Source of the DNA: Ariolimax columbianus
Taxonomy: Eukaryota > Mollusca > Gastropoda > Stylommatophora > Arionidae
Direction of reading: 5' to 3'
NCBI GenBank assembly: GCA_036924085.1
Contig: JAVGWX010000002.1
Location: forward strand, 155,724,816-155,788,815
Length of the DNA: 64,000 bases
The notes beneath the pieces are model-generated. The model saw nothing but the letters and a program-made list of their open reading frames with translations, ran no database searches and had not been told where the DNA came from. Made by a program: the position numbers and the translations under genes. Positions 53,035 to 63,150 of the stretch are shown piece by piece (within the stretch, counting starts at the first letter, position 1; every line of letters starts with the position of its first letter).

Positions 53035-53285
53035 ATTTTATCGTGAAATAGTGGATGTTTCTGGTATGTTTTATCGTGAAATATTGGATGTTTCTGGTAT
53101 GTTTTACCGTGAAATATTGGATGTTTCTGGTATGTTTTATTGTGAAATATTGGATGTTTCTGGTATGTTTTATCGTGAAATATTGGATGTTTCTGGTATG
53201 TTTTATCGTGAAATATTGGATGTTTCTGGTATGTTTTATCGTGAAATATTGGATGTTTCTGGTATGTTTTATCGTGAATTATTGG
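53035..53285. repeat. 33-bp minisatellite, 7-8 copies
   Basis: Units of GTTTCTGGTATGTTTTATCG and TGAAATATTGGAT. The period is a multiple of three, so both strands stay open. Confidence 0.95.
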
Positions 53286-53354
53286 ATATTTGAAGTTTCT
53301 GATGTACACAGGGTGGAAATATTATCAGCCTGTATTACTATTTTGTTAATGACA

Positions 53355-53512
53355 AGAGATCAACAATATCAATGACAAGACATCAACACTGTCAATGACA
53401 AGACATCAACACTGTCAATGACAAGACATCAACACTGTCAATGACAAGACATCAACACTGTCAATGACAAGACATCTACACTGTCAATGACAAAAGATCA
53501 ACACTATCAATG
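53355..53512. repeat. 23-bp minisatellite, about 7 copies
   Basis: Units of ATCAACACTGTCAATGACAA plus GAC. The array abuts the LINE remnant that starts near 53510. Confidence 0.94.
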
Positions 53513-54700
53513 ACAAATGCAATTTTTACTCTCAGACAATTGGTGAAGAAAGCAGCTGAATACAGTCTGGAACTGTATGTTGAGATCAAGAAAACGCTTT
53601 TTTGTCTGGTAGATAGACAACATCCATTGTCAAACTATGGAGTAAACGATCACCTAATTAACCTATGCAAAAATCGTAACATTGATAGCCAGTGCTGTGT
53701 TAGAACAATAACCGTACTCTCATAACAATTTCATGTCAAATCTGGAGTAATGTAAAGTACCCCATAGCATTACTGCCGTAGGGGTGTGAGGTGTTAGCGA
53801 TCTCACATTTCAAAGGCTCGGCTATATGAGGGCGGTAGCCATCTCCTCTCCCTCACCGCTTTTACTTCCCGGACTGAACCGGTACCCATTTAAGGCTGGG
53901 TCGATCCGGGAGCCATTGCGGTCTGAAAAAAACATTACCGCCTCAACTGGGGAATGAACCCAGGACCACTCAGATGCGAGGCCATCGCGCTAACAATCTG
54001 GAGTACGACAAGGATATTTCCTATCCACTTTATTGTTCATCACATATGTAGACTACATTTGTAAAACAGCCAACACAAATGAAGGTAGCAACATTGTTGA
54101 ACTCTTAAATGAACATCTTTTCGCTGACGATCAAGCGGTCATAACAAATTCAGAAATACAATTGCAACAGCATATTGATAAAATATATACAGCATGTTAA
54201 GATTACAGCGTGAAAATCAGTGTAGAAAAAACTGGGTCAAGAAAATATTTAGAATAGCCGAAGACATCAATGTCGTCCTTGAAAAAACTGCAAATCAAAC
54301 AGGTGAAAGATTTAGGGAGCACGTTATCAGCAGACGTAAGAATTACCGCGGACATTCAACAAAAATGCAATAAGGCAAATCAGATCATTGGACAATTAAC
54401 TCCAATACTTAATTGCAAGCACGTGACAATAACTAATAAAAGAAATTAGTACAACATGATTTTGGTCCCGACCTTGTGCTATCAATGCCAAAACTGGACA
54501 TTTACATCAAATTAAAAACTACACATCGTAACAGCATAAATGAAATGCCTGCGAAAAATATTGGATGTAACAGGGAGACATGATCAGAAACAATGACATC
54601 AGGAGACTTGTGGGAACAATACCAGTGTTAGACTACAATCCAAAAACAGAAACCAAAATGGTTTGGCCACGTAACAAGGTTACCAAAACACCACACCCCA
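53510..54700 (+). mobile_element. RTE/L1-like LINE remnant split by a SINE
   Basis: 5'-truncated reverse transcriptase. TNAIFTLRQLVKKAAEY comes first, then the RT core split at the SGVRQG motif by a SINE (53750-53994). FADDQAVI (catalytic ADD) lies near 54120, KVKDLGSTLSADV near 54300, and the C-terminal MKCLRKILDV and WFGHVTRLP region near 54545-54685. Several stops make it inactive. It ends near a C/A-rich tract. Confidence 0.78.
53750..53994 (-). mobile_element. tRNA-derived SINE, copy 2, with 11-bp TSD
   Basis: Minus-strand SINE, same family as 36398-36636. It keeps a B box (GGGTTCATTCC near 53951-53961) but starts inside the A box (TTAGCGCGATGG), so it is slightly 5'-truncated. AATCTGGAGTA flanks it on both sides (53739-53749 and 53995-54005). 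Excision restores VKSGVRQG in the host LINE. Confidence 0.88.
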
Positions 54701-54734
54701 CCCCACCCCCACCCCCCACCCTTTCATGTAGATA

Positions 54735-55310
54735 TGTCTTGTTATAATGTATAAGCGTCGAAACCTCTGCCTGAATGCCATTTCGAATAAGTGTAACTTC
54801 TTTTTGTTCTTCTGTTATCAAAAGATGCTAGGCTTCTAGCCAGGTGGGGTTCACGGTGGAGGCTGTTCGTTTCAGGTCTTCGCCGGTCCAACACAACTTT
54901 TTGAGCATGGTCGCTTCCCCAGGCCAGACTGTCTCTCTTTGGTCTGCATAATTGGGGCAGTCCTGCAGGATAGGTTTTTGTGGTGTCTCTAAGACCCATT
55001 CTGTTGAGGTAGGCCTTGAGTCTGCAACTTTCCGTTCTGAGAATCTATTGCTGCCTCTCTTTGCTAAGCTTGTCTACGCTGTCATTGTATTGCTTGTTTT
55101 CTTTGTTCTGGTCTCTCCATTTCATAATTATGGATCTTCTGATGAGTGCCACTAATACCTGGCATTGTATACACTTACATTGGAACACAGTGAAGCTGGG
55201 ATGTGAAAGAAGGTGTACTTTGGCAACGATGTTTTCTGAATGAGTGCCACACGAAGGGCAAGGCCCCTCACGGACTTTCACAACTCTAGCTTTTTACTTC
55301 GAATTCCTAA
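54735..55310 (-). mobile_element. LINE 3'-end remnant with Cys/His region (minus)
   Basis: Minus-strand frames include DQNKENKQYNDSVDKLSKER. After a frame break comes LKAYLNRMGLRDT, the phrase that in RNase H LINEs precedes the C-terminal zinc knuckle. The knuckle itself is degraded. Downstream pieces (LASFDNRRTK) fit the element's tail. It faces the plus-strand LINE remnant that ends at 54700. Confidence 0.5.
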
Positions 55311-55324
55311 TATATTGAGTTGGA

Positions 55325-55470
55325 AATGGGGTCATGATATGCTGTTCTGGACGATGGGGTCATATGTTGTTCTGGACGATGGGGTCATGATATGTTGTTC
55401 TGGACGATGAGGTCATGATATGTTGTTCTAGACGATGGGGTCATGATATGTTGATCTGAACGATGCGTAA
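55325..55470. repeat. About 28-bp minisatellite, 4-5 copies
   Basis: Units of GTTCTGGACGATGGGGTCAT and GATATGTT, with one shortened copy. Confidence 0.9.
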
Positions 55471-55479
55471 TGACTGTAT

Positions 55480-56170
55480 ACTTATTTGGCGTCCCAGTAG
55501 CATACTTGTCACTGCTCTTCCCAGGTATGCAAGAGCAGCGCGGACCTTGGTAACCGAAGTGACGTCCTTGCTCGCATAAAGTCTGCTGTCCTAGAGGCGA
55601 CATGATTACGAAGAGGAGGTATTGAAGTATCTTTCGACCATCCCAGAAAGGAGACGGTCCAGTGTGTCGGCGTCCCAGTATGGTCACGTCCTGTCTGGGA
55701 GGTAGCATATACATCTGCGCCAGCCATCTCATCACCTTTCTGTAAGTATTGCTCTCTCAGTAATGACTATAGGTCTGGCATTCCCTACCACCTGGAAGAT
55801 CGTCACTAAGGGACAACTGTGCAATGTCAGATGGTCTTCATCAATGAAAGGACAAATAGTAAAATACGAGACATGTAGCCTATAAACTGGGGGTGGATTG
55901 GTGAAGTCTAGAGCGCATACCACTCGACGGTGGGTTCTGCAGCAACACGTATAGAGATCCACCTACACCTTGGAATTTGTGACTGGCTCTTTTCCAAGGA
56001 CCTATCCAGTCTGCTCCAGGGTCATTGGTACGCGCAAACTCTAGAAACTTGACAGAAGTAGGCCTGCATTTGGAGAGGCCATGAAATGATATGTCTCATA
56101 GTTTTGCCCAGTTCAAGTTTATACGCGAGACCAAATGTTAAACCACCCCTGGACCCAAAGACAACAAAAA
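55480..56170. other. No gene assigned
   Basis: Moderately long minus-strand frames (55385-55735, 55732-55962) lie in different phases. They resemble no family I know and have no clear splice boundaries. Confidence 0.3.
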
Positions 56171-56174
56171 CACA

Positions 56175-56268
56175 GACAGGTGTCGTGTTTATCAGATAAG
56201 TCATAAAAATGATTGGGTGGTGTCCTGTTTATCAGATAAGTCATAAAAATGATCGGGTGGTGTCGTGT
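56175..56268. repeat. 40-bp duplication
   Basis: TATCAGATAAGTCATAAAAA followed by TGATCGGGTGGTGTC-type sequence, two copies in tandem. Confidence 0.85.
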
Positions 56269-56269
56269 T

Positions 56270-57119
56270 TCCGGGAGGCTATTTTTTGTGGTATTTGTAA
56301 AAACGGGGAGAGGCGACACGGAATACTTATGACTGCTTGTCATTACCGACAATATGTTTGTGTAATGGGTTCAGTTAGGTCTGGTTGTGCATGCGAGTCC
56401 TTTCATGTCTTTCTTTTTGATCTCTACCCCCCGCCCCCCCCCCCCCCCAACCTATATTTTGTTTGTTTTTTTCAAATGCTTATTTATCCTGACATTGTCC
56501 ATCGTTGCTGATCTATTATCTGTTTCGATCATTTTGTTCTGGCTTCTCTCCTTTGTTACCATATTCTCTGTTGTCAAGTTGTGTTTACTAATCATGTACC
56601 CGTCTGTCTGTTTTACTTTCTGCTAGTGTATTTGTATGTTCTTTGGTTCTATCTTTGCATCTCTAATCTGAGTTTATGTCCTCCACGTGACTGTCTGTCT
56701 GCCATCTGATCTGCCTGCTTTTTTTTCAACTTCCATTTGTTCAACATGGTCGTGGATTCGAATTGACAGTACCGAGATCTATATATTTTCCAGATAAGTA
56801 TTAGTGTTGAGAATCAATTTGTGTAAAAATAACGTAATTGTAGTTTACTGTAGCATACGTTTTTTTTTCAAATATAGTGGTCTGGTTGTAACAGATAGTA
56901 GTGACTTGACAGAATTAAATAGTGTAATATAGTGAGCGGTAGTAGCAGTCTGTAAGTTAGTGTACCGTGTAAATTTAGTGTAGGCCTAGTATTTAGCGAT
57001 AAGTTATTGTAAGGTAAATACCAACGACATTTGATTTTTTGGTGTTGCTATAACAAGTATACATTGTATTAGGTATAAGTATAACTTATTGGTTAACGGT
57101 AATAAATAGCATAATTAGT
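56270..57119 (+). other. 5' flank, possibly 5' UTR of CR1-like LINE
   Basis: This contains a poly-C run near 56430-56449. From about 56750 it is an AT-rich, TAGTGTAG-rich stretch directly before the first LINE open frame, which may be the element's 5' UTR. The true 5' end cannot be fixed from one copy. Confidence 0.3.
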
Positions 57120-58083
57120 ATGGCCGCTAAGACCAGGCGAAATGCGACGAAGAGAGGTCAGGACAGATTGTGTGATTTGTATGGCGGCAAAGTTTATACT
57201 AGTGTAGGGTTAGATTCAACGTTGGAAGATGAAGTAAAAGTTATATGTAGGGTATATAGAGTAGAAGAGGCAGGCTCGAAAAGAATGCAATATTTGGACG
57301 GATGAGAAGAGATTGGAGGAGATTGAAAAGAGGCAGATCAAAATAGAAGAGAAATAAGAGAAAATTGAGGAAGTTTTAAAGAAGCTGCAGCTGGGTAGTC
57401 GAGATGATAAAATAAAACCATTGTCAGTTAGGTAGGGGTTGTCAGTTAGGTATGGGTTGTCAGTTAGGTGTGGGTTGTCAGTTAGGTATGGGTTGAGAAG
57501 GTAATAGGAATTGAAGTAAGGGAGATTCTAATGAGGAAACAGTAAACAGGGCAGAGATTTTTGCAGAGAAGTATGCAAATATAGGTGAGGATTCAGTATT
57601 GGTAGTATGGGATTCAATGGTGAGGGACGTTGGCAGACATTTGTCTAAACAATACAAATTGTTTTAAACATGGACATTGTGGGACCAACAATTGAGGACA
57701 TAGAGGGGAGAATAAAGAGGATAGATGACAGAGCAACAGTTATGTTGTGGTATTAGTAGAAACTAATAATGTCAAGGGAGATGGTACAGAAATAATTATG
57801 CAAAGATACAAGGGTCTTGTTGAAACAATTGAGGAACAAAGTTCAGAAAGGTCAGAATGATGGGCATTTTAAAGAGAGCAGATGGGTCAGACTATTTAGA
57901 TAGTAAGATAATATGTATCATCCTTAGGTTACAGATGATGTGTGTTGACATGGGTATTGAATTTATTGATGGGAAAGTAGACACAAGTATAATGCTAGAC
58001 AGGAGAGGTTTACATCTATATGAGATAGGACAGCATACTGTAGCAAAGTATTTGTCAAACCATTGTGTTACAAATTTAAACTA
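57120..58083 (+). pseudogene. CR1-like ORF1 with esterase-like domain (decayed)
   Basis: The N-terminal piece is KTRRNATKRGQDRLCDLYGG. After a charged coiled-coil-like region, VLVVWDSMVRDVGRHLS and, about 110 codons later, LDRRGLHLYEIGQ appear. These resemble the GDS and D-x-x-HLN blocks of the SGNH esterase found in ORF1 of CR1-type elements (family knowledge). Both key motifs are altered here (G to W; N to Y), and stops intervene. The assignment is by motif only. Confidence 0.6.
57421..57500. repeat. 18-bp array inside LINE ORF1
   Basis: Four copies of TTGTCAGTTAGGTATGGG (one with TGTG) are inserted in the ORF1 remnant. Confidence 0.9.
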
Positions 58084-58551
58084 GTAAGGTCTATCAAGTA
58101 TGAGACTAAAGATAGGTCTACAATAGGGTGCTATAGAGGATGTGGTCAAAGGGGAGAGTTGGGGTCAAGGAAGTGTGAAATAAGTAGTGGAAAAGCAGAA
58201 AATGAAAATGATAAAGCAAAAGCAAAAATTGAAAAACAACAAAATTACAGACTAAAATGTTTTAATGCAAATATGAGAAGCATAGTAAATGAAAGAGACG
58301 AATTGGAACTGTATGTAGAAGAAGAAAAACCAGATATAATAGGGTTAACTGAATCATGGACATATGAGAACATTGCAGATAGTGAACTTGAAATAGAGGG
58401 ATATACAATGTTAAGGAAAGATAGGATAGTTGGAGACAAGACTAAGGGAGGTGGCGTTTTATTATACTGCACAAATTCAGTTAATATAACGATCAAAGAT
58501 AATTTATAAAGTGGGGAAAACAAATGAAAGTTTATAGGGAGAAAAAGAAAG

Positions 58552-58575
58552 TGGAGGGGGGGGGGGTGGGGGTGA
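58552..58575. repeat. Poly-G tract in LINE
   Basis: A run of G with a single T interruption (about 58556-58572) breaks the endonuclease frame. Confidence 0.85.
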
Positions 58576-60846
58576 AAAACTAGGGATTGGAGTATGCTAT
58601 AGATGTCCATCAAGTCAAAAAGAGAAATATGAGGATAAGGTTAGAAGCATAGAAAAGGCAAGTGAAGGGAAATTATTATTGAGGAATTTCAACTTTCCAG
58701 AAATAAAATGGGAAATGGTAGAAGCACTTGTAGTAAAAAACCTTTTTTCAAGTGCATAACTGACAATTTTGTGTATTCAATATGTAGAATCAGCCCCCAG
58801 AGGCAAAAACAAACTCGACTTAGTTTTTACTACAGAGGAAAATATGATTCAAAACGTTACCGTTGGAAAACTGTTTGGCTCAAGTGACCATCAAATCATC
58901 CGCTGGGATCTTATACCATGGAAAGAAGTAAACAAATACGCGAACATACAACTACTCTTAGACAAATGTTAAGACGATGAAAGAGGCAGCGAGCCACATA
59001 ATCTGGAAAGATATTGTCGGAGGAACAGAGATGTTGAACAAGAGTCAGTGAGTTATAAAACAGTTCTAGAAACGCTAAAAGAGGAATGTGTTCCATGTAG
59101 GGAGATAAACCCCAAGCGTAAAAAAGTGGACAACTAAATTTGTAGTTAAATGTAAAAGAGCTACAAATAAAGCATGGAAAAAATATATCAAGACAGGTAA
59201 ATCAAAAGAAACACATTTAAAATATTTGGACAGGCAGAAGATAGGTCAGAAAGTAAATAAAACAGCAAAACATGACTTCGAAAAAAAACGCTTCTTCAGA
59301 GGATCAAGACTGATAGCAAAAGAATATTTTCTTGTTATAAATAAACAAAGAACGAAAGACAAAGTTGCCCCTCTCATAGACAGCACAGGAAAATAATAAG
59401 TGAAAATAGGGAGGCAGCTAATCAACTCAATTAGAACTTTGGCGCAGTCTACACAAAAGAAGACTGCTCCAAGATCCAAGAACCTTTAGATATTTTTCAA
59501 AGAGACATGGATACAATGGGATTAAGGTACATCTGTATTACAGAGTAATTGGTTTTTAAGAAAATTGGAGGGGTTGAAAGTAGACAAATGACCAGGTCAA
59601 GATGGTATTCATCAAAAATTGCTGTATGAAATTAGAGACCAACTTGCAAAACCATTGCCTATATTATGTTCTCAATCACTTACAAAAGGGATTGTTCCAC
59701 GGGATTGGAAAGATGCAGGAGTGATCCCCTTATTCAAAAAGGGCAAAAAATCAGATCCAGGAAATTATAGAAAGGTGAATTTAACCAGAAAGGATGGAAA
59801 TTCATTTCAGAACGACTGATGGTTCTAAGTCTACAAGAGGAGGATAGTCAAATGGATATCGTCACTGTGTATGCACCAAACGAAGATGAGAGCACTGACA
59901 TAAAAGATGAATTTTATGAGCTTCTTCAAGGACCATTGATGATTGCCATAATGAAATACTTCTCCTTAGAGACTTCAACGCAAGAGTTGGACACGACTAT
60001 TCTAGATGGGATGGAGTGATCGGTAGGTACGGAGAAGTCTTCAATGACAATGAAAAACGACTGCTGAGATTCTGCAGAGAACACAACCTTGTCATTACAA
60101 AAAAAAGGTTTCCACACAAGCGTATCCATGCCTACACAAGATGTGAGCCGGCAAGAAATGAAAGATCCATAATTGACTATGCAATAGTGAGGAAAACTGA
60201 TTTCAAGTATGTAAAGGATGCTAGAGTGTTCATAGGACCAGATAGGGAGCGACCACTACCTAGTTAAAATAAAGAGAGAAATTGAAAAACACTATCCAGC
60301 CAGGCAACACCCATCAGCAAGCATGAAACATAATACACGAGGAGAAAATAAAATTAAGGCTTTCAGACTACGAGAACCAGATGTTAATAGGAGATACCAA
60401 GGGCTCATAACAACAGCAATAGAAAGGATAGAGGAATCTGAAGAAGATATGGACATGCTTTGGGTAAAATTCAAAGACATCCTCAAAGAGGCTGCAGCAG
60501 AGGCATGCGTTCAAACCAGAGAAGGGTGGAAGAGAAAGCGTACACCATGGTGGACAGAAGAAGTGAAAAGATTAATATGAGAAAAGAAAAAGGCATGGAA
60601 GCAATACTTAGGAGCTAGGAATATAGAAGAACAAACAAAGAAATATAAATAATATGTAAATTTTAGAACAGAAGCAAAGAAGACTGTGCTCAAGGCCAAA
60701 CAGAAATCCTGGGAAGAATTTAGAGAGAAACTGGAAAATAATGCTGGAGAAAACCAGAAACTGTTCTACAGGACCTTAAAGAACATGAGAAAAGAAAAGG
60801 AATGCCCCCTGAATTTTGTTTAAGATAAACAAGGTGCGCTGTTGGA

Positions 60847-60868
60847 CCCCCCCCCCCCCCCCCCCCAG
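60847..60868. repeat. Poly-C run inside RTE-like LINE
   Basis: About 20 consecutive C at the junction between the endonuclease-RT linker and the RT region. It may be a slippage or assembly artefact. Confidence 0.85.
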
Positions 60869-60876
60869 AAGGGGTA

Positions 60877-62343
60877 ATGAACAGATGGAAAGAATATTTC
60901 TCAGATCTCCTTGGAGTGGAGGAAAACCAAGCTCTGGAAGTAACAGTCCCAATTCAAGAAGAGGGAGCCATGGAGGGAAACGATAATATCACAATGGAAG
61001 AACTAAAGGCAGCATTGGAGAAAATTAAGATTGGTAAAGCAGCGGAACATGATGGTATAACACCAGAAATGGTTAAATACATGGGAACGGCAGGAGAGAT
61101 ACTATTCATGAAGATTCTCAGGGCAGCTTGGGGCCACAAGAAGATACCAAGAGACTGGGAGGTTGCAATAATAATACCAATATTTAAAAAGAGCGACAAT
61201 CGACAATGTGAAAAACATAGAGGTATTTCCCTTCTCAGTGTCCCCGGGAAAGTCTACTCTAGACTTCTAGAACGGCGATTAAGAGGTCTAGCATAGCCAA
61301 ATATGGATGAAACTCAATGTGGTTTTAGGGCAAACAGAAGTACTCAAGACCTTATCTTAACACTCAGACAGCTAAGTGAAAAGGCTCTTGAATATTATAA
61401 AGAGATGCATCTGTGCTTTTTGGATTTGGAGAAAGCATTTGATAAAGTTCCTTGGGACAAACTCTGGGAGTGTCTGACAAGGAAGAACATCCCAGGACCC
61501 CTGATCTCTGCCATACAGAGTTTCTATAAAACATGCAGAAATTATGTGCGGACATCAAATCAAAAGTCAGGAGAGTTCAAGACCACTAGCGGAGTAAGAC
61601 AGGGGGGCATTCTATCACCGTACCTTTTCATACTCCTCATGGATGAAGTCATCACAGCCTGCATGGAACGGACAAAAAAGTATGAAGTAGGGTACTGGAA
61701 GATGAGACCAAGTTACATATCGGAACTGGCAATTGCAGATGATGTGGCCCTGATCACGAAAACCGAAGCACATCTCCAGATCAACTTGCAGGTCTGGGAA
61801 GAAGAGTTGAAGAAGACAGGAATGCACATCAGCAACTCCAAAACAAAAACCATGGTGATCGCCAGAGATAAAAAGAGACATCAGATAACCCTGGGAATAC
61901 GAGCACTAGAGCAGGTCATCAACTTTAAATATCTAGGAGTGGTAATAGACATCAGGGGAGGAATCAAAGAGGAGTTAACTGCACGAACGGCAGCAGTATG
62001 TAGATTTTTCCATGCAATAAACAGAGGTTTCCTCAGCAGAAGAGAAATAAGCAGGAAAACAAAGATGGATGTATACCGCTCGACCTATGTGCCTGTCCTG
62101 ACATTTGGATGTGAGTTATGGGCAATGACAACAGCCCAAGAAAGACAATTACAAACTTCAGAAATGAAGTACCTAAGAAAGGCTGTTCAGGTGACGAAAA
62201 AGGACAAGAACCGTAACCAACAATACGTAGCAATCTTGAAGTTCAACCCCTGCAGACACGAGTGGAGCAGTCCCAACTACAGTGGTTTGGCCATGTCTGT
62301 AGAATGGAAGAAGATCGGATACCAAAGCGGTCATGGGAGATAA
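60877..62343 (+). pseudogene. RTE-like reverse transcriptase (one in-frame stop)
   Basis: Two abutting frames (60877-61296 and 61303-62343) form an almost intact reverse transcriptase from the N-terminal fingers through the catalytic palm to the thumb (LEQVINFKYLGVVIDIRGG, then VPVLTFGCELWAMTTAQERQ and MKYLRKAV). A single stop separates them. It is the best-preserved RT in the window, so this was a late insertion. Confidence 0.85.
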
Positions 62344-63150
62344 AAAGTCAAGGACGCAGACCCAGAGGACGTCCCAAAGTACGTTGAGAAAACAACATAC
62401 GACAGTCCATAAGTGAAAGAGGGCTAGATTGGAAAGAGGCCAGGAAAAAGACGGCGGATAGAGCAGTATGGCGTTCTCTTTGGGGAAACTCTATACCTAA
62501 CGGTAGAAGAGGAGCGACTAAGTAAAGTAAAGTAAAAGAGTTTAACCAGCATTGTCTGTAAATTTGTAGAGTCAATATTAAAGCAAACATGGTAATGCAT
62601 TTAGAGAAGTTTAATCTAATCAGAAATAGTCAGCATGGGTTTCCTAGAGGGAGATCGCGCTTAACAAATCTATTAGAATTCATGGATGCTGTTACTAAAA
62701 TGATACATAAAGGGAAGCAATTGGATGTTATTTATCTAGATTATGCAAAGGTCTTTGATAAAATACCTCATCAGAGATTTTTTAGATATTAAAATCACAT
62801 GGAATAGGCGGGGAAGTTGCCAAATGGATTAAAAATTGGTTAACGGTAAGAAAGCAGAGTGGGCATAAATAAGGAGTACTCTGAGTGGTGTGAAGTAAAA
62901 AGTGGAGTGCCACAGGGCTCGGTTTTGGGACCGATATTGTTCTTGATATATATATAAACGATTTAGACATTGATATGGAATCACGGGATCCATGATTGCA
63001 AAATTTTCTGACGACACAAAACTATGCAATAGTGTCTCATCTAAAGCAGAAGTGGATATATTGAGGTCGGATTTAGATAAAATTCGAGAATGGTCTGTAA
63101 GCTGGCCAATGGAGTTTAATGTAGATAAATGTGCAGTCATCCACATGGGT

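Larger units (their letters stand above)
59789..62540 (+). mobile_element. RTE-like LINE nested in CR1-like LINE, 9-bp TSD
   Basis: About 2.75 kb, 5'-truncated. The endonuclease region includes IVTVYAPNEDESTDIKDEF (near 59860), RFCREHNLVITKKRFPHKRI (near 60070) and ERSIIDYAI. Reverse-transcriptase blocks are ITPEMVKYMG and IPRDWEVAIIIPIFKK (61060-61190), QCGFRANRSTQDLILTLRQL (61315), CFLDLEKAFDKVPW (61415), TTSGVRQGGILSPYLF (61582) and AIADDVALI (61733; A in place of the usual Y). The frame from 61303 runs 346 codons. A stop at 61294-61296 and a poly-C run near 60848 break it. The 3' end is GTAAAGTAAAGTAAAAG. TTTAACCAG flanks both sides (59780-59788, 62541-62549). Confidence 0.9.
57120..63150 (+). 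mobile_element. CR1-like LINE, nearly full length, interrupted
   Basis: The order is ORF1 (57120-58083), then an apurinic-type endonuclease (from about 58255: FNANMRSIVNERDELELYV, PDIIGLTESWT). Next comes the end of the endonuclease (KLDLVFTTEENMI, GSSDHQIIRWDL near 58815-58910) and the RT start (GIVPRDWKDAGVIPLFKKG near 59690-59745). After the nested RTE, the RT core resumes (62550 on): DVIYLDYAKVFDKIPH, SGVPQGSVLGPILFLIYI and KFSDDTKLC. The SGVPQGSVLGP form fits the CR1/L2 group. Stops and frameshifts show it is dead. It is split at 59788/62541 and ends at a junction with another LINE near 63150. Confidence 0.85.

Noticed and set aside
55385..55962. Possible gene from two adjacent minus-strand frames
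   Set aside because: The frames are out of phase with no splice signals between them, and I recognise no similarity.
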